This document shows positions 7,441 to 15,616 of a stretch of 64,000 nucleotides of DNA, in pieces; position 1 is the stretch's first letter, and each line of letters starts with the position of its first letter. The notes beneath the pieces are model-generated. The model did no database searches and was not told the DNA's origin. It saw only the letters and a list, made by a program, of their open reading frames with translations. Origin of the DNA: CATOSD01 sp965203135 (GTDB lineage: Bacteria; Chloroflexota; Dehalococcoidia; Lucifugimonadales; CATOSD01). A program made the translations under genes and the position numbers. Where the stretch lies: contig CBDBBO010000001.1 of the NCBI GenBank assembly GCA_965203135.1, forward strand, positions 1,550,001-1,614,000. The letters run 5' to 3'.

Positions 7441-8669
7441 TGGAATCAAGGCGTAAGCGTATGCGTTGCGGTGACTCTAACATGGCTTCACCCTCAGGCG
7501 ACTTCATTGGACGCGCCGGGAGATACGTGCGGCAGCCAACGGGCTACTCCGCGTTCATCCCGACCCCTCTTCCCCCAGATCCGCCCCTGGACACCGGCGG
7601 CGAAATCCAGGCGGCTCTCTCACGGGCGGACATTGCGTTGGGACGTCTGGACGGATCTGTGCAGACCTTGCCCAACCCGGACATGTTCGTGCGTATGTAC
7701 GTTCGCAGGGAGGCTGTACTCTCCAGCAGGATAGAGGGTACGCAAAGCACCTTGCAAGACGTGCTGGCCGAGGAAGCGCAGATACGGTCACCCTCACGTC
7801 CGCGCGACGCGGTTGAGGTGAGCAACTACATTGACGCCATGAACTACGGTCTTGAACGGCTGAAAGACCTGCCCGTATCAGTTCGCCTGATAAGGGAGAT
7901 TCACGAACGGCTGCTTGACCACGCGCGCGGCTCGCATCTCACACCCGGAGAGTTGCGGACTTCCCAGAACTGGATAGGCCCTGCCGGTTGCACGCTCAAC
8001 GAGGCGACGTTCGTTCCGCCACCGCCTTATCTCGTGGCCGAAGCTCTAGGGGACCTGGAACGATTTCTCCACGCACAAGACGGTCTGCCTACATTGGTGA
8101 AGGTCGGGCTTGCCCACGCCCAGTTCGAGGCAATCCACCCGTTCCTGGACGGCAACGGACGCACAGGACGGCTGCTGATAACCTTTCTGCTTACCGAACG
8201 TGGCATACTCCATCGGCCGGTACTCTACCTGTCTCGCTACTTCGAGCGCCGTAGGCAGGAATACTACGACAGGCTTTTGGCCGTGACGGACAGAGGCGAT
8301 TGGGAGGGTTGGATGCTCTTCTTCTTGCGAGGCGTGGCCGAAGTGGGCGAGGATGCCGCTACGTTGGCGCAGCGCATACTTCTTATGCGCGAAGACCATC
8401 GCCGCGTGGTCACGGAAACCTTCGGCCGGACTGCGGCAAACGGACATATCGTACTGGAGCACCTTTACGAACGTCCGATTACTTGGGTCGGTGCCGTGGA
8501 AGAACTGGCAGGTGTCAGTTATCCTGCGGCGAACCAGCTTGTCGCGCGACTGGTGGATGGTGGCATTCTGCGTGAGGTTACTGGTAGGGCACGAAATCGG
8601 ATTTTCACCTACCAGGGCTACATAGACCTGTTCAACGACGACGCGCCACGTTCGGGCGACGGTTGGTAG
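7440..8669 (+). CDS. Fic family protein (AMPylase) with C-terminal winged helix
   Basis: Up to 409 residues. The Fic active site HPFLDGNGRTGRLL has the catalytic His and the Asp-Gly-Asn-Gly-Arg loop. The inhibitory helix SSRIEGTQ (S-x-x-x-E-G) is N-terminal at about residue 93, which marks a class II Fic. Fic proteins usually transfer AMP from ATP to Ser, Thr or Tyr of target proteins. The C-terminal 70 residues (ITWVGAVEELAGVSYPAANQLVARLVDGGILREVTGR) look like a winged helix-turn-helix, so it could bind the array just upstream and control itself. Starts at GTG 7440, ATG 7461 and ATG 7482 are all in frame; none has a strong Shine-Dalgarno sequence, and 7482 begins the conserved region. No separate antitoxin gene is present. 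Confidence 0.88.
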   Translation: MESRRKRMRCGDSNMASPSGDFIGRAGRYVRQPTGYSAFIPTPLPPDPPLDTGGEIQAALSRADIALGRLDGSVQTLPNPDMFVRMYVRREAVLSSRIEGTQSTLQDVLAEEAQIRSPSRPRDAVEVSNYIDAMNYGLERLKDLPVSVRLIREIHERLLDHARGSHLTPGELRTSQNWIGPAGCTLNEATFVPPPPYLVAEALGDLERFLHAQDGLPTLVKVGLAHAQFEAIHPFLDGNGRTGRLLITFLLTERGILHRPVLYLSRYFERRRQEYYDRLLAVTDRGDWEGWMLFFLRGVAEVGEDAATLAQRILLMREDHRRVVTETFGRTAANGHIVLEHLYERPITWVGAVEELAGVSYPAANQLVARLVDGGILREVTGRARNRIFTYQGYIDLFNDDAPRSGDGW

Positions 8670-8682
8670 CATATGTCGTGGG

Positions 8683-9393
8683 TCAGCTAACCGCGATTCG
8701 CAGCCGCTTGTTGATGCGTCCCTTGCTCTCGTGGCCCACCACGCGGATGTGCCCGACCTCGCTGGTGTTGGCGACGTGGGTGCCGCCGTCGGCCTGCAGG
8801 TCCAGACCCACGATGTCTACGATGCGGACCTGTTTTATTGCGGGAGGGAGCAGGTTGATCTTGGTGCGGATGAGGTCCGGAATCTTGAAGGCCTCTTCGC
8901 GGGAGAGGGAGCGAATCTCGACGGGACGGGAGGCCTCGACCTCCTTGTTGATGAGCACCTCGACCTCGGCGGCAAACTCAGCGGACATGCGGTCGAACTC
9001 GAAGTCCATTCTGGCGGCCAGCGGCTCCATGTTGCCGCCGGTCACCTGCGCGCCGTAGTCCCGCCAAACCACGCCGCACAGCACGTGCAGGGCCGTGTGC
9101 GTGCGCATGAGCTGGTAGCGGCGCTCCCAGTCGAGCACGCCCTTCACTTGCGCGCCCACCTCAGGCCTGTCGGGGCCGTCGATCTGGTGCACCTGCTGGC
9201 CGTCCTGGCGCGACACGCGCTTGACGGCGTACAGCTCGTCGCCCGCGCCCAGCATGCCGGTGTCGGAGGGCTGGCCCCCGCCGCCGGGGTAGAAGGCCGA
9301 ACGGTCCAGCACCACGCCTGCCGAAGTTACGGCTGTGACGGTGGCGTCGAACTCTCTGAGGTAGCTGTCTTCGTAGCAGAGAAACTCGGTCAT
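8683..9393 (-). CDS. Alanyl-tRNA editing protein, AlaX type
   Basis: A 236-residue stand-alone editing enzyme that would hydrolyse Ser- or Gly-tRNA(Ala). The N-terminal domain has SAFYPGGGGQPSDTG. The editing core has THTALHVL (H-x3-H zinc ligands) and ADGGTHVANTSEVG. In that last motif the zinc ligand position often filled by Cys in AlaRS reads Asp, while the His is kept. The AlaX-M subgroup, which has the N-terminal AlaRS-like domain, is the best fit by length. It is convergent with fic and is followed on the same strand by unrelated metabolic genes. Confidence 0.87.
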   Translation of the reverse strand: MTEFLCYEDSYLREFDATVTAVTSAGVVLDRSAFYPGGGGQPSDTGMLGAGDELYAVKRVSRQDGQQVHQIDGPDRPEVGAQVKGVLDWERRYQLMRTHTALHVLCGVVWRDYGAQVTGGNMEPLAARMDFEFDRMSAEFAAEVEVLINKEVEASRPVEIRSLSREEAFKIPDLIRTKINLLPPAIKQVRIVDIVGLDLQADGGTHVANTSEVGHIRVVGHESKGRINKRLRIAVS

Positions 9394-9411
9394 GGTCAGC
9401 CTCGTATGGCG

Positions 9412-9747
9412 CTAGGCCAGCGGCACGGTGGCGGTCACGCAGGGCGCGTCGCCGTGGACGCCGGTCGTGTGCCCCCTGCCGGTGGTGTCCTCGACCAACC
9501 GCGCGTCGCCCGGACCGAACACCTTGGTGGTGCCGTCGCTGAAGCCTATTTCGAGTTGGCCGGACAGGATGATGACGAACTGGCGGCGCGGCGCCGGGTG
9601 CCAGTCGACGAAGTTGCCGACCGGGATTTCGCGAAAGGTTATGTCGACTGTGTCCAGACCTGAGGTCCAGCCCGGCGCGTCCGCAAGCTCCACCGCCTCC
9701 CAGTGCGTCTCGCCGTCGTCTCCCGTGTACATTCTGTAGGTGCCCAA
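9412..9747 (-). CDS. Cupin-domain protein
   Basis: A 111-residue single-domain cupin. Motif 1 is partly kept (GNFVDWHPAPRRQFVIILSG, with one His) and motif 2 reads GDARLVEDTTGRGHTTGV. The metal site has fewer His residues than a classical cupin. The start is TTG 9747, because AGGAG (9755-9759) sits 7 bases upstream. A longer ATG frame would start inside an intergenic repeat, so it is rejected. It lies between alaX and a hydroxyacid dehydrogenase on the same strand. The substrate is unknown. Confidence 0.75.
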   Translation of the reverse strand: MGTYRMYTGDDGETHWEAVELADAPGWTSGLDTVDITFREIPVGNFVDWHPAPRRQFVIILSGQLEIGFSDGTTKVFGPGDARLVEDTTGRGHTTGVHGDAPCVTATVPLA

Positions 9748-9760
9748 TTTCGGTCTCCTT

Positions 9761-9802
9761 TCACCCCCATCCTGACCTTCCCCCATCGAGGGGGAAGGGA
9801 CT
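9761..9802. repeat. Intergenic palindromic repeat, family A
   Basis: CACCCCCATCCTGACC, then CTTCCCCCATCGAGGGGGAAG, a hairpin of CTTCCCCC and GGGGGAAG. Close copies are at 33859-33894, 38336-38378 and 57941-57980. Confidence 0.75.
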
Positions 9803-9814
9803 TCTGGAAGCCGG

Positions 9815-10798
9815 CTAGCCGGTGTAGTCCTTCACCACGGCCAGCGGTTCGTCGCCGTTGGCCACTCGCTCGATGTTCCCGTAGGCGAACTCGGCGCGCC
9901 GGAACACCGCGTCCCAGGTGGTGCCCGCGCTGTGCGGAGTCACCACCACGTTGTCCATGCTGAGCAGCGGGTTGTCCGGGTCCACCGGCTCCTTCTCGAA
10001 CACGTCCAGTCCGGCGCCGGCTATTCGACCCTGCTGCAGCGCCTCTATCAACGCGGGTTCGTCGATCACCGGGCCCCGGCTGGTGTTGATGACGACCGCG
10101 GTCGGCTTCATCGTGGCAAGCCGCTCGCGGTTGACGATGTGGTACGTCTCTGACGTCAGGTTGGTGTGGCAGGTGATGATGTCCGACGTGCGGAACAGCT
10201 CGTCGAGCGAGACGCGGGAGACGTTCAGTTCGCGCTCGCGCTCCGGCGGCAGCGGGTACTTGTCGTAGTACTGCACCTTGGCGTCGAATCCCTGTACGCG
10301 CTGGGCCACGCGCCGGCCGATGTTGCCCAACCCGATTATGCCCACCAGCTTGTTTGCCATCTCGAACGCGTTCATCGCGTTCAGGGGGCCGCGCCAACGC
10401 GCATCGCGCACCGAGTTGTAGGTCTGCGGCAGCAGCTTGTAGACCGACAGCATGAGCAGCACCGCGTGGTCGGAGACCGACCATGAGTTCGCGCCGCCGT
10501 TGTTGGCGCACGGAATCTCGAGCTCGCTCAGCAGGTCCAGATCCATGGCGTCGTATCCGGCTGCGAGAAGCTGCACCAGCTTAAGGCGCGTGGCGGCGCG
10601 GAAGGCCCTCTCGCTGGGCGTGCCGCCGTACAGAATGAGGAAGTCGGCGTCTCTCAGCGCCTCGACCTGGTCCTCCTCGGAAGACTCGCGACTCCTCAGC
10701 ACCGTGGTCGAGTACCCCTCCGGCTGGTACGACAGCACCGCGTCGATAGCCTCCTGGGGGAACCCGGTTATGAACACTACCTTGTAATTCTCGGCCAT
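9815..10798 (-). CDS. D-2-hydroxyacid dehydrogenase family protein
   Basis: A 327-residue NAD(P)-dependent reductase or dehydrogenase of D-2-hydroxyacids. The nucleotide loop GIIGLGNIGRRVA is near residue 150. Catalytic residues are visible: Arg in INTSRGPVIDE, Glu in GLDVFEKEPVD and His in VTPHSAGTTWD. GGANSWSVSDHAVLLML is the usual substrate-loop region. The length fits the family. The substrate is not predictable from these motifs; glyoxylate, phosphoglycerate and other branches share them. It lies 15 bases after the RraA-like gene, probably as one transcript. Confidence 0.87.
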   Translation of the reverse strand: MAENYKVVFITGFPQEAIDAVLSYQPEGYSTTVLRSRESSEEDQVEALRDADFLILYGGTPSERAFRAATRLKLVQLLAAGYDAMDLDLLSELEIPCANNGGANSWSVSDHAVLLMLSVYKLLPQTYNSVRDARWRGPLNAMNAFEMANKLVGIIGLGNIGRRVAQRVQGFDAKVQYYDKYPLPPERERELNVSRVSLDELFRTSDIITCHTNLTSETYHIVNRERLATMKPTAVVINTSRGPVIDEPALIEALQQGRIAGAGLDVFEKEPVDPDNPLLSMDNVVVTPHSAGTTWDAVFRRAEFAYGNIERVANGDEPLAVVKDYTG

Positions 10799-10818
10799 AG
10801 GTGTGTACCTCTATTCGA

Positions 10819-11505
10819 CTAGTACCGACCCGCCAGAAGCTCCTTAAGGCCCTCGGTCGTGAAGTCGGGCGACTGGCAGAAGTCTATGATTACGCGCTCG
10901 TCCTTTTCGACGTCCTCCACCGCGCGGGGGATGTCCGCCGCGATTTCGGGCGGGATGGTGAGCACGCCGTGCTGGTCTCCCATTACGATGTCGCCGGGCT
11001 CCACCCTGAGACCGCCCACCTGCACGGGCACGCCGTACTCGACCAGGTGGACGTAGGCGTGGGACACGAGCACCTCGCTCGCGAAGGCGAAGAAGCCGAG
11101 GTCGCGCATTTCGTCGAGGTCGCGAACGCCGCCGTCGGTCACGGTGCCCACGCAGCCGAGCGCCTTGTGCACGTTGCTCTGCACCTCGCCCCAGTACGAG
11201 CCTATCACGTCGGGGTAGTCCAGATCGTGCAGCACTATCACGCGCGGCTCTGGAATGGAGAGAACGTAGTCCACCCACTCCGAGCGCGCAATGCGCATGT
11301 GTGGGCTTGGCGGCGCGCTCGCGGTGATGACGCCCGTGACGGCGTAGCCGATCATGTTGCCCAGGTCGGGGAAGATGCTTCTCACCTGGGGAAGCATGAA
11401 GCCCTCGTCGCGGTCCTGGATGTCGAATGTCTCGATGGCGTTGGCGATGGCGCACGACGGTATGCGTCCTATGGCTTCCAGTTGTTCCCTGGTAAGGTCG
11501 GTCAT
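10819..11505 (-). CDS. RraA-family protein (HMG aldolase/demethylmenaquinone methyltransferase-like)
   Basis: A 228-residue protein with the RraA fold. SYWGEVQSNVHKALGCVG and TDGGVRDLDEMRDLGFFAFA carry the Arg-Asp of the aldolase or decarboxylase active site, and GDIVMGDQHGVLTIP the metal-near loop. Members split 4-hydroxy-4-methyl-2-oxoglutarate or decarboxylate oxaloacetate; RraA of E. coli inhibits RNase E. The 2-hydroxyacid dehydrogenase next door favours a metabolic role on keto acids. ATG 11505 follows AAGGAGG (11518-11512) at 6 bases, so the longer frame from 11559 is not used. Confidence 0.83.
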   Translation of the reverse strand: MTDLTREQLEAIGRIPSCAIANAIETFDIQDRDEGFMLPQVRSIFPDLGNMIGYAVTGVITASAPPSPHMRIARSEWVDYVLSIPEPRVIVLHDLDYPDVIGSYWGEVQSNVHKALGCVGTVTDGGVRDLDEMRDLGFFAFASEVLVSHAYVHLVEYGVPVQVGGLRVEPGDIVMGDQHGVLTIPPEIAADIPRAVEDVEKDERVIIDFCQSPDFTTEGLKELLAGRY

Positions 11506-11582
11506 GTTCGGCCTCCTTGTGGCGGTTATTCCGACTTCAGGCAGCCCGCGGTTACGCACTCGCGGGCCGCCTCCAGCAGCGG

Positions 11583-12116
11583 CTACCCCGGCAGTCTGTA
11601 CATGCCACGCGAGTGGGAGGTCGACTCCAGCGCGGTTTCCAAGGGCACGCCGTTCACAATGTGCTCCAGGCCCAGATACGTCGCGAAGTGACCCACCACC
11701 AGCAGTGTCCTGCCGCGCTCGGTGCTCGCGACCTGTTCGACGAACTGCCTCATCCGGTGCATCACCTGGTCATAGCTCTCGCCGTTCGGGAACGGGTCGC
11801 GCAGATGGCGTGACCGCAGCGCCTCCACTTCGGCCCGCGGCCCGCCCGTCATGTCGCCGTAGTCGCACTCCCTGAGCCGCGCGTCCTGTGTGATATTCAG
11901 CGCCTGGCCGTTCAGCATGAGCCTGGCGGTGTCGTACGCGCGCCGGGTATCGGAGGTGTAGACCGCGTCGAACACAACGCCCTCGTATGCGGCGCGGAGG
12001 GCGGTGGCGGCCTGCTGCCGGCCGTGGTCAGACAGCTCGGTGTCGCGGTGGCCGGATGCCACGCCGCGCACCATGTCCAGCGTCTGAGCGTGGCCCTGAT
12101 AGTAGACGGTGATCAA
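11583..12116 (-). CDS. Histidine phosphatase-like protein with altered first motif
   Basis: A 177-residue member of the phosphoglycerate-mutase-like superfamily. The usual N-terminal Arg-His-Gly reads Gly-His-Ala (VYYQGHAQT): the catalytic His is in place but the flanking Arg and Gly are not. The other features are intact: SDTRRAYDTARLM with the second Arg, LRECDYGDM with the acid, and LLVVGHFATY with the second His. Function is therefore uncertain: it may be a phosphatase of changed specificity or a binding protein. The start is a TTG at 12116 with no clear Shine-Dalgarno sequence. Confidence 0.75.
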   Translation of the reverse strand: MITVYYQGHAQTLDMVRGVASGHRDTELSDHGRQQAATALRAAYEGVVFDAVYTSDTRRAYDTARLMLNGQALNITQDARLRECDYGDMTGGPRAEVEALRSRHLRDPFPNGESYDQVMHRMRQFVEQVASTERGRTLLVVGHFATYLGLEHIVNGVPLETALESTSHSRGMYRLPG

Positions 12117-12158
12117 CGGCCGGCCCGTGCGTAGGAAATGATATGCCGCGATGGACAG

Positions 12159-12599
12159 TCAGACGTCATCTTCCACAATCTCGTAGGTGCTCGTAATCTC
12201 GCAGCGACCCGAGAGCGTCGCGCCGACTGAGCAGTACTTCTCCTCCGACAGCTTGATGGCGCGCTCCACCAGGGCCTTTCTGAGACCCTTGCCTCTCACC
12301 ACGTAGCGCAGCTCGATGTTCTCGTAGGTCCACGGTGGATCGGGCTGCTGGTAACCCGTCACGCTTATCTCCAGGGCGGTCACGTTCTGGCGCTGCCGGC
12401 GCAAGATGTTTACCACGTCTATGCCGCTGCAACCCGCCAGGCTCGTGAGCAGCAGTCCGCCGGGCATCATTCCCTCGAACTCGTCGCCGTCGTTCACGGG
12501 CGCGTCGACCGTAACCGAGTGGCCGTGAGTGTCCGACGAGGCGAACCTGTAGCCGCCCTGCCAGCTCAATTCGACGGACGTGGAGGGCCTATCGGTCAT
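12159..12599 (-). CDS. OsmC/Ohr-family protein
   Basis: A 146-residue protein of the OsmC fold. It has the two reactive cysteines of the family in GGLLLTSLAGCSGIDVV and EEKYCSVGATLSG. OsmC and Ohr proteins reduce organic peroxides through these thiols; the YhfA-like branch has no firm function. MTDRPSTSVELSWQGGYRF is the usual N-terminal strand. It lies 12 bases after the upstream cytochrome-like gene on the same strand. Confidence 0.87.
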   Translation of the reverse strand: MTDRPSTSVELSWQGGYRFASSDTHGHSVTVDAPVNDGDEFEGMMPGGLLLTSLAGCSGIDVVNILRRQRQNVTALEISVTGYQQPDPPWTYENIELRYVVRGKGLRKALVERAIKLSEEKYCSVGATLSGRCEITSTYEIVEDDV

Positions 12600-12611
12600 G
12601 GCGGGGGTCTC

Positions 12612-12932
12612 CTATTCGGGCATACCGGCGTCGATCCAGCGCACCACCTCCTGTATCTCCTCCTCCTTGACGAACGGCCCGCTCATAGGCATGCGGGGTA
12701 TGGTGCCGAATCCGCGCCTGAGGGAGATTACGAGGTTGGTCTCTTCGCCCGGAACGCCGGGCTCGATGAACACCTTGCCCATGGACTCGTCGTTGGCCAG
12801 GTGCTCGGGGCTGTCCCAGTGGTAATCGTGTATGCCCAGCATCCCCTTGCGGCCTTCGCGGCGCTCCCAGCGCTCCATGACCGATTCGAGAATCTCTCTA
12901 ACGCGGGGCCACCTGACAACGTCGTCGCTCAC
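12612..12932 (-). CDS. Small protein resembling a cytochrome c C-terminal helix, no heme motif
   Basis: A 106-residue protein. The end, IPRMPMSGPFVKEEEIQEVVRWIDAGMPE, looks like the last helix of c-type cytochromes (MP.S....EI..V..WI.AG.P), including a possible heme-ligand Met. No CxxCH motif and no signal peptide are present, so it is not a working cytochrome c as read. The GTG start at 12932 has GGAGGG 7 bases upstream. The middle holds acidic and aromatic residues (HDYHWDSPEHLANDES). Function is unknown. Confidence 0.6.
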   Translation of the reverse strand: MSDDVVRWPRVREILESVMERWERREGRKGMLGIHDYHWDSPEHLANDESMGKVFIEPGVPGEETNLVISLRRGFGTIPRMPMSGPFVKEEEIQEVVRWIDAGMPE

Positions 12933-13198
12933 GGGGGTGCCCTCCGGTTCTCGGGTGCGTAGCCGAGGCTGGAGCGCGTGGCATCCAGCGCCCGGTCGCT
13001 CGCTCCCAATGGTAGCGACGCACCGCCATGGCGTCAATGGAAAGGAGTTGGCGTATAGGCAGTCTGGGGTGGACGGTCGACGCGCACAGCCCAGCGACGG
13101 CCCGAGCCCGTGACGGTTCGTCCTCCGTCATCCCCAGGCACTCCGCCGTGACGCGCACTTTGGAGCTATGGCCGGTGCGTGCCTCCCGCCCCTGCCGT

Positions 13199-14383
13199 CT
13201 ACAGGCCGCCCACGCTGTGGCGGACCTGGATGTAGCCCTGCGCGGTTGCGCCGTTCTGGTCCGTGGCGACGAGGGTGGCGGCGTACCGCTCGCCGGCCTC
13301 CACCGTGCCCCCGATCCTGCGGGTGGAGGCGTCGAAGGTGATCGAGCTGACATCGGCAAGCGGCTGCCCCGTAGCGTTGTCGATCAGGGTGTAGGTGAGG
13401 GTCCCGGTGCCGCCCTGGGCCGCCGGGAGGGTGTTGTTTCTCCATGCGCTGCCGGTGTACACGACGGTGTTGGCGGCGAAGAACTTCTGCGCGTCCGCGC
13501 TGAAGGTCACCGGCAGGTTGACCGTGACGTCGAAGGTCAGGGACGCGGTGGCGGTCCCGACACTTTCGCGGGGGTCCTCGCCCTCCTGGGGGTCCTCGAC
13601 CGGGATGTAGAAGGTCACCGTGGCGGTGTAGGTGACCTCGACCGCGCCGCTGGTCGGACTCGTCGGGACGCCGCGGATCACGCGGTCTGTGCCCATGGAG
13701 AGGCCCGCGGGCAGGTCCGCGAGGGTGTAGGCCACGTCGTACTGCCCCTTGCCCTCGTCGATGCCATAGGTGACGGTGGGCTCCGGCAGCCTGGGCAGGC
13801 CCTGGTCCTGATCGCCGGTGTAGGTCCGGTTCACGTCCGCGCCGAGCGTGTAGGTCTTGTCGGGTATGGTGACGCCGTCCGCGAACTCCGCCGTCGTGGT
13901 GATGGGCTCCGTCAGGCTCAGCGAGACCGTGCCCCCGGCCGTCCAGCTCAGGCCGGTGCTGGTCCACGTCAGCCTGGTGTTGATCCCATCTGTTCCGTCA
14001 CCCCGAGTGGCGTCGGAAAAGGCGAGACTTGTGCTGCCGACAACCAGCGCCACCTTGGAGTTCTTGAGGGCGTCAGGGATTGCCTTGTTGTGGTCTATAG
14101 TTAGCGTGCCGGAGTTGAGAGTGATCTGCCTGATTGTGTAGGTTGCGCCCTTGTACCTGTATTGGGTACTTGTGAGGTTATTTGCACAAGAAATAGCTGT
14201 GATGTGGATGCATCCTGTTGAACCGCCGCCAAGGTTCTGCACCGTCAGCGTGGCGGACCAGAAGGAGGAGGTGGCCTGTGCCTGGGCGGGCTGTGCGCCG
14301 GGCGCGAAGATGACCGCCAGGGCCATCAGCATGGCGGCCAGCAGCAGGAGGGGAGAGCGGCGGAGGAGGCCGGGGTCCCGCAT
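13199..14383 (-). CDS. Secreted Ig-like/putative-Ig repeat protein
   Basis: About 394 residues. A signal peptide (LLLLAAMLMALAVIFAPGA) is followed by an N-terminal beta domain with a Cys pair (GGGSTGCIHITAISCANN) and then by two or more Ig-like domains. These have the TYTLADLPAGLSMGTDRVIRGVP pattern of putative-Ig (He_PIG) repeats. It is probably exported and surface-exposed or released; no anchor is seen. ATG 14383 has GGAGG 9 bases upstream. A 12-G tract lies inside its putative promoter spacer. Function is unknown. Confidence 0.75.
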   Translation of the reverse strand: MRDPGLLRRSPLLLLAAMLMALAVIFAPGAQPAQAQATSSFWSATLTVQNLGGGSTGCIHITAISCANNLTSTQYRYKGATYTIRQITLNSGTLTIDHNKAIPDALKNSKVALVVGSTSLAFSDATRGDGTDGINTRLTWTSTGLSWTAGGTVSLSLTEPITTTAEFADGVTIPDKTYTLGADVNRTYTGDQDQGLPRLPEPTVTYGIDEGKGQYDVAYTLADLPAGLSMGTDRVIRGVPTSPTSGAVEVTYTATVTFYIPVEDPQEGEDPRESVGTATASLTFDVTVNLPVTFSADAQKFFAANTVVYTGSAWRNNTLPAAQGGTGTLTYTLIDNATGQPLADVSSITFDASTRRIGGTVEAGERYAATLVATDQNGATAQGYIQVRHSVGGL

Positions 14384-14412
14384 CACGCCGGGCCTCCGGG
14401 GCGCGGAGAGTG

Positions 14413-14440
14413 ATTAGAACTTAGGTTCGGGGGGGGGGGG
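14413..14440 (-). promoter_or_regulatory. Promoter region with a 12-G homopolymer (possible phase-variable spacer)
   Basis: On the minus strand a TCTAAT -10-like box (14418-14413, 5/6) lies 30 bases before the start codon of the secreted protein. The run of 12 G's on the plus strand (14429-14440) begins 10 bases upstream of that box, so it fills the -35/spacer region. No other homopolymer of this length was noticed in the window. Confidence 0.45.
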
Positions 14441-14747
14441 TAACGGGCATGGCCGCCCTCGGCAGGCGGCCCGGGGCGGACGGGATTGCGGAGAAGGCGG
14501 AGGTAATGCTCATGTCATCAATCCCCCTTGTCATCGTGGTATGGGCTGTGGCAGGGCCGCCGGGCCTTCTTCCCGCCGTCTCGTGTCCATTCATCTATCG
14601 GCCAACCCCGTCGCAGGCAGTCGGCTCATAACCATGCACAGGGCAATGGGAACCGCCTCCGTCTGTACACGAAGCGCACAAAGCCCAGATCAACAACATG
14701 ACGCTACCACAAGTTGCGCCCTTTTGACAAGACTTCGGGCGAGGTTT

Positions 14748-14946
14748 AGCAGGGCAATCGCATACTAACCCGCAGTGGTTGGCGCTGGCACGAATCAGGT
14801 GCGTTTTTCGGGCCTATGGGCCAGATCAGTGGACTGACATTACTCAAGTGGCTTTCGATTACGCTGTTTCGGAGCAGATTTCAGACTTTCATATGTGAAG
14901 GAACACCTGATTTGGGGCCGAGAAGTTAGTATGCGATAGCCCTGCT
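14748..14946. mobile_element. 199-bp element with 22-bp terminal inverted repeats (MITE-like)
   Basis: The left end 14748-14769 and right end 14925-14946 are inverted copies matching at 21 of 22 positions. A nested inverted repeat (AATCAGGTG near 14794, CACCTGATT near 14904) lies inside, and the centre has further short palindromes. No coding frame fits. No clear target-site duplication is visible. It may be a non-autonomous transposon remnant or a structured RNA. The 14441-15052 stretch holds no other gene. Confidence 0.5.
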
Positions 14947-14963
14947 CCGATGACCCACGCTCC

Positions 14964-14992
14964 TTGACGGGTTTTGCACCCCGTGTTAGCAT
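14964..14992 (+). promoter_or_regulatory. Promoter of the FeS assembly gene
   Basis: TTGACG at 14964-14969 (5/6), 17-base spacer, TAGCAT at 14987-14992 (4/6). Transcription would begin near 15000, about 53 bases before the TTG start. Confidence 0.55.
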
Positions 14993-15052
14993 GGCCCAAC
15001 CTGATAAGGAACAGAATGCACCGCGCACCGAGTGCGCACGGAGGTAGGGCAC

Positions 15053-15457
15053 TTGGCAACTACTCAGCTTATCGAGGTTACGTCGGCAGCGGCCGAGAAG
15101 CTCAGCGACATCATCGAGGAGCAGGGCGAGACCGGCTCGCTGCTGCGCGTGATGGTTGTGCCCGGCGAGCATGGCGGAATGCAGTACATGCTCGGCCTGG
15201 AGAAGGAAGCCAAGGACGGCGACTTCGTGATTGATACCGATACCGTCCAGGTGCTGATCGACTCCGACAGCGCGCCTCTTATCGAGGGCGCCCAGATCGA
15301 CTACGTGGACAGCCTGATGCGCAGCGGATTTGTCATCAGCAACCCCAACTCGATGGGCGGCTGCGGTTGCGGAGGCGGCGGTTGTGGATGTGGCGGCGGT
15401 GGAGGTGGATGCGCTTGCGGCGGAGGCGGCTGCGGCGGAGCCTGCGGCGGCCACTAG
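15053..15457 (+). CDS. A-type iron-sulfur carrier-like protein with a Gly/Cys tail
   Basis: A 134-residue HesB/IscA-like protein: TQLIEVTSAAAEKLSDIIEE, GSLLRVMVVPG, DTDTVQVLIDSDSAPLIEGA and DYVDSLMRSGFVISNPN are the family core. The first conserved Cys (usually in GGCSG) is missing and reads as GEHGGMQY. The C-terminal CGC pair is present, and it runs into about 30 residues made almost only of Gly and Cys (eight Cys). A-type proteins carry FeS clusters to target enzymes; here the tail may hold the cluster or another metal. TTG 15053 has GGAGG (15040-15044) at 8 bases. It is a single gene with its own promoter. Confidence 0.85.
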   Translation: MATTQLIEVTSAAAEKLSDIIEEQGETGSLLRVMVVPGEHGGMQYMLGLEKEAKDGDFVIDTDTVQVLIDSDSAPLIEGAQIDYVDSLMRSGFVISNPNSMGGCGCGGGGCGCGGGGGGCACGGGGCGGACGGH

Positions 15458-15483
15458 GCGCAATCCCTCCCACCCAACCTGAA

Positions 15484-15525
15484 ACTAATGCGGCGGGACG
15501 CCATGCGTCCCGCCGTTGCGTTAGT
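15484..15525. terminator. Strong hairpin after the FeS gene
   Basis: GGCGGGACGC (15492-15501), loop CAT, GCGTCCCGCC (15505-15514), extended by ACTAA/TTAGT outside. There is no clear T-run. Confidence 0.6.
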
Positions 15526-15616
15526 CCCCTGTGCGTCCCGGCAGAAAAAGCGGCTTGTCTCTTTCGCGGCCTGTGCCATTGCGCCTACTGCCTTCGCCCC
15601 TCCCCTGTGAACGTCC

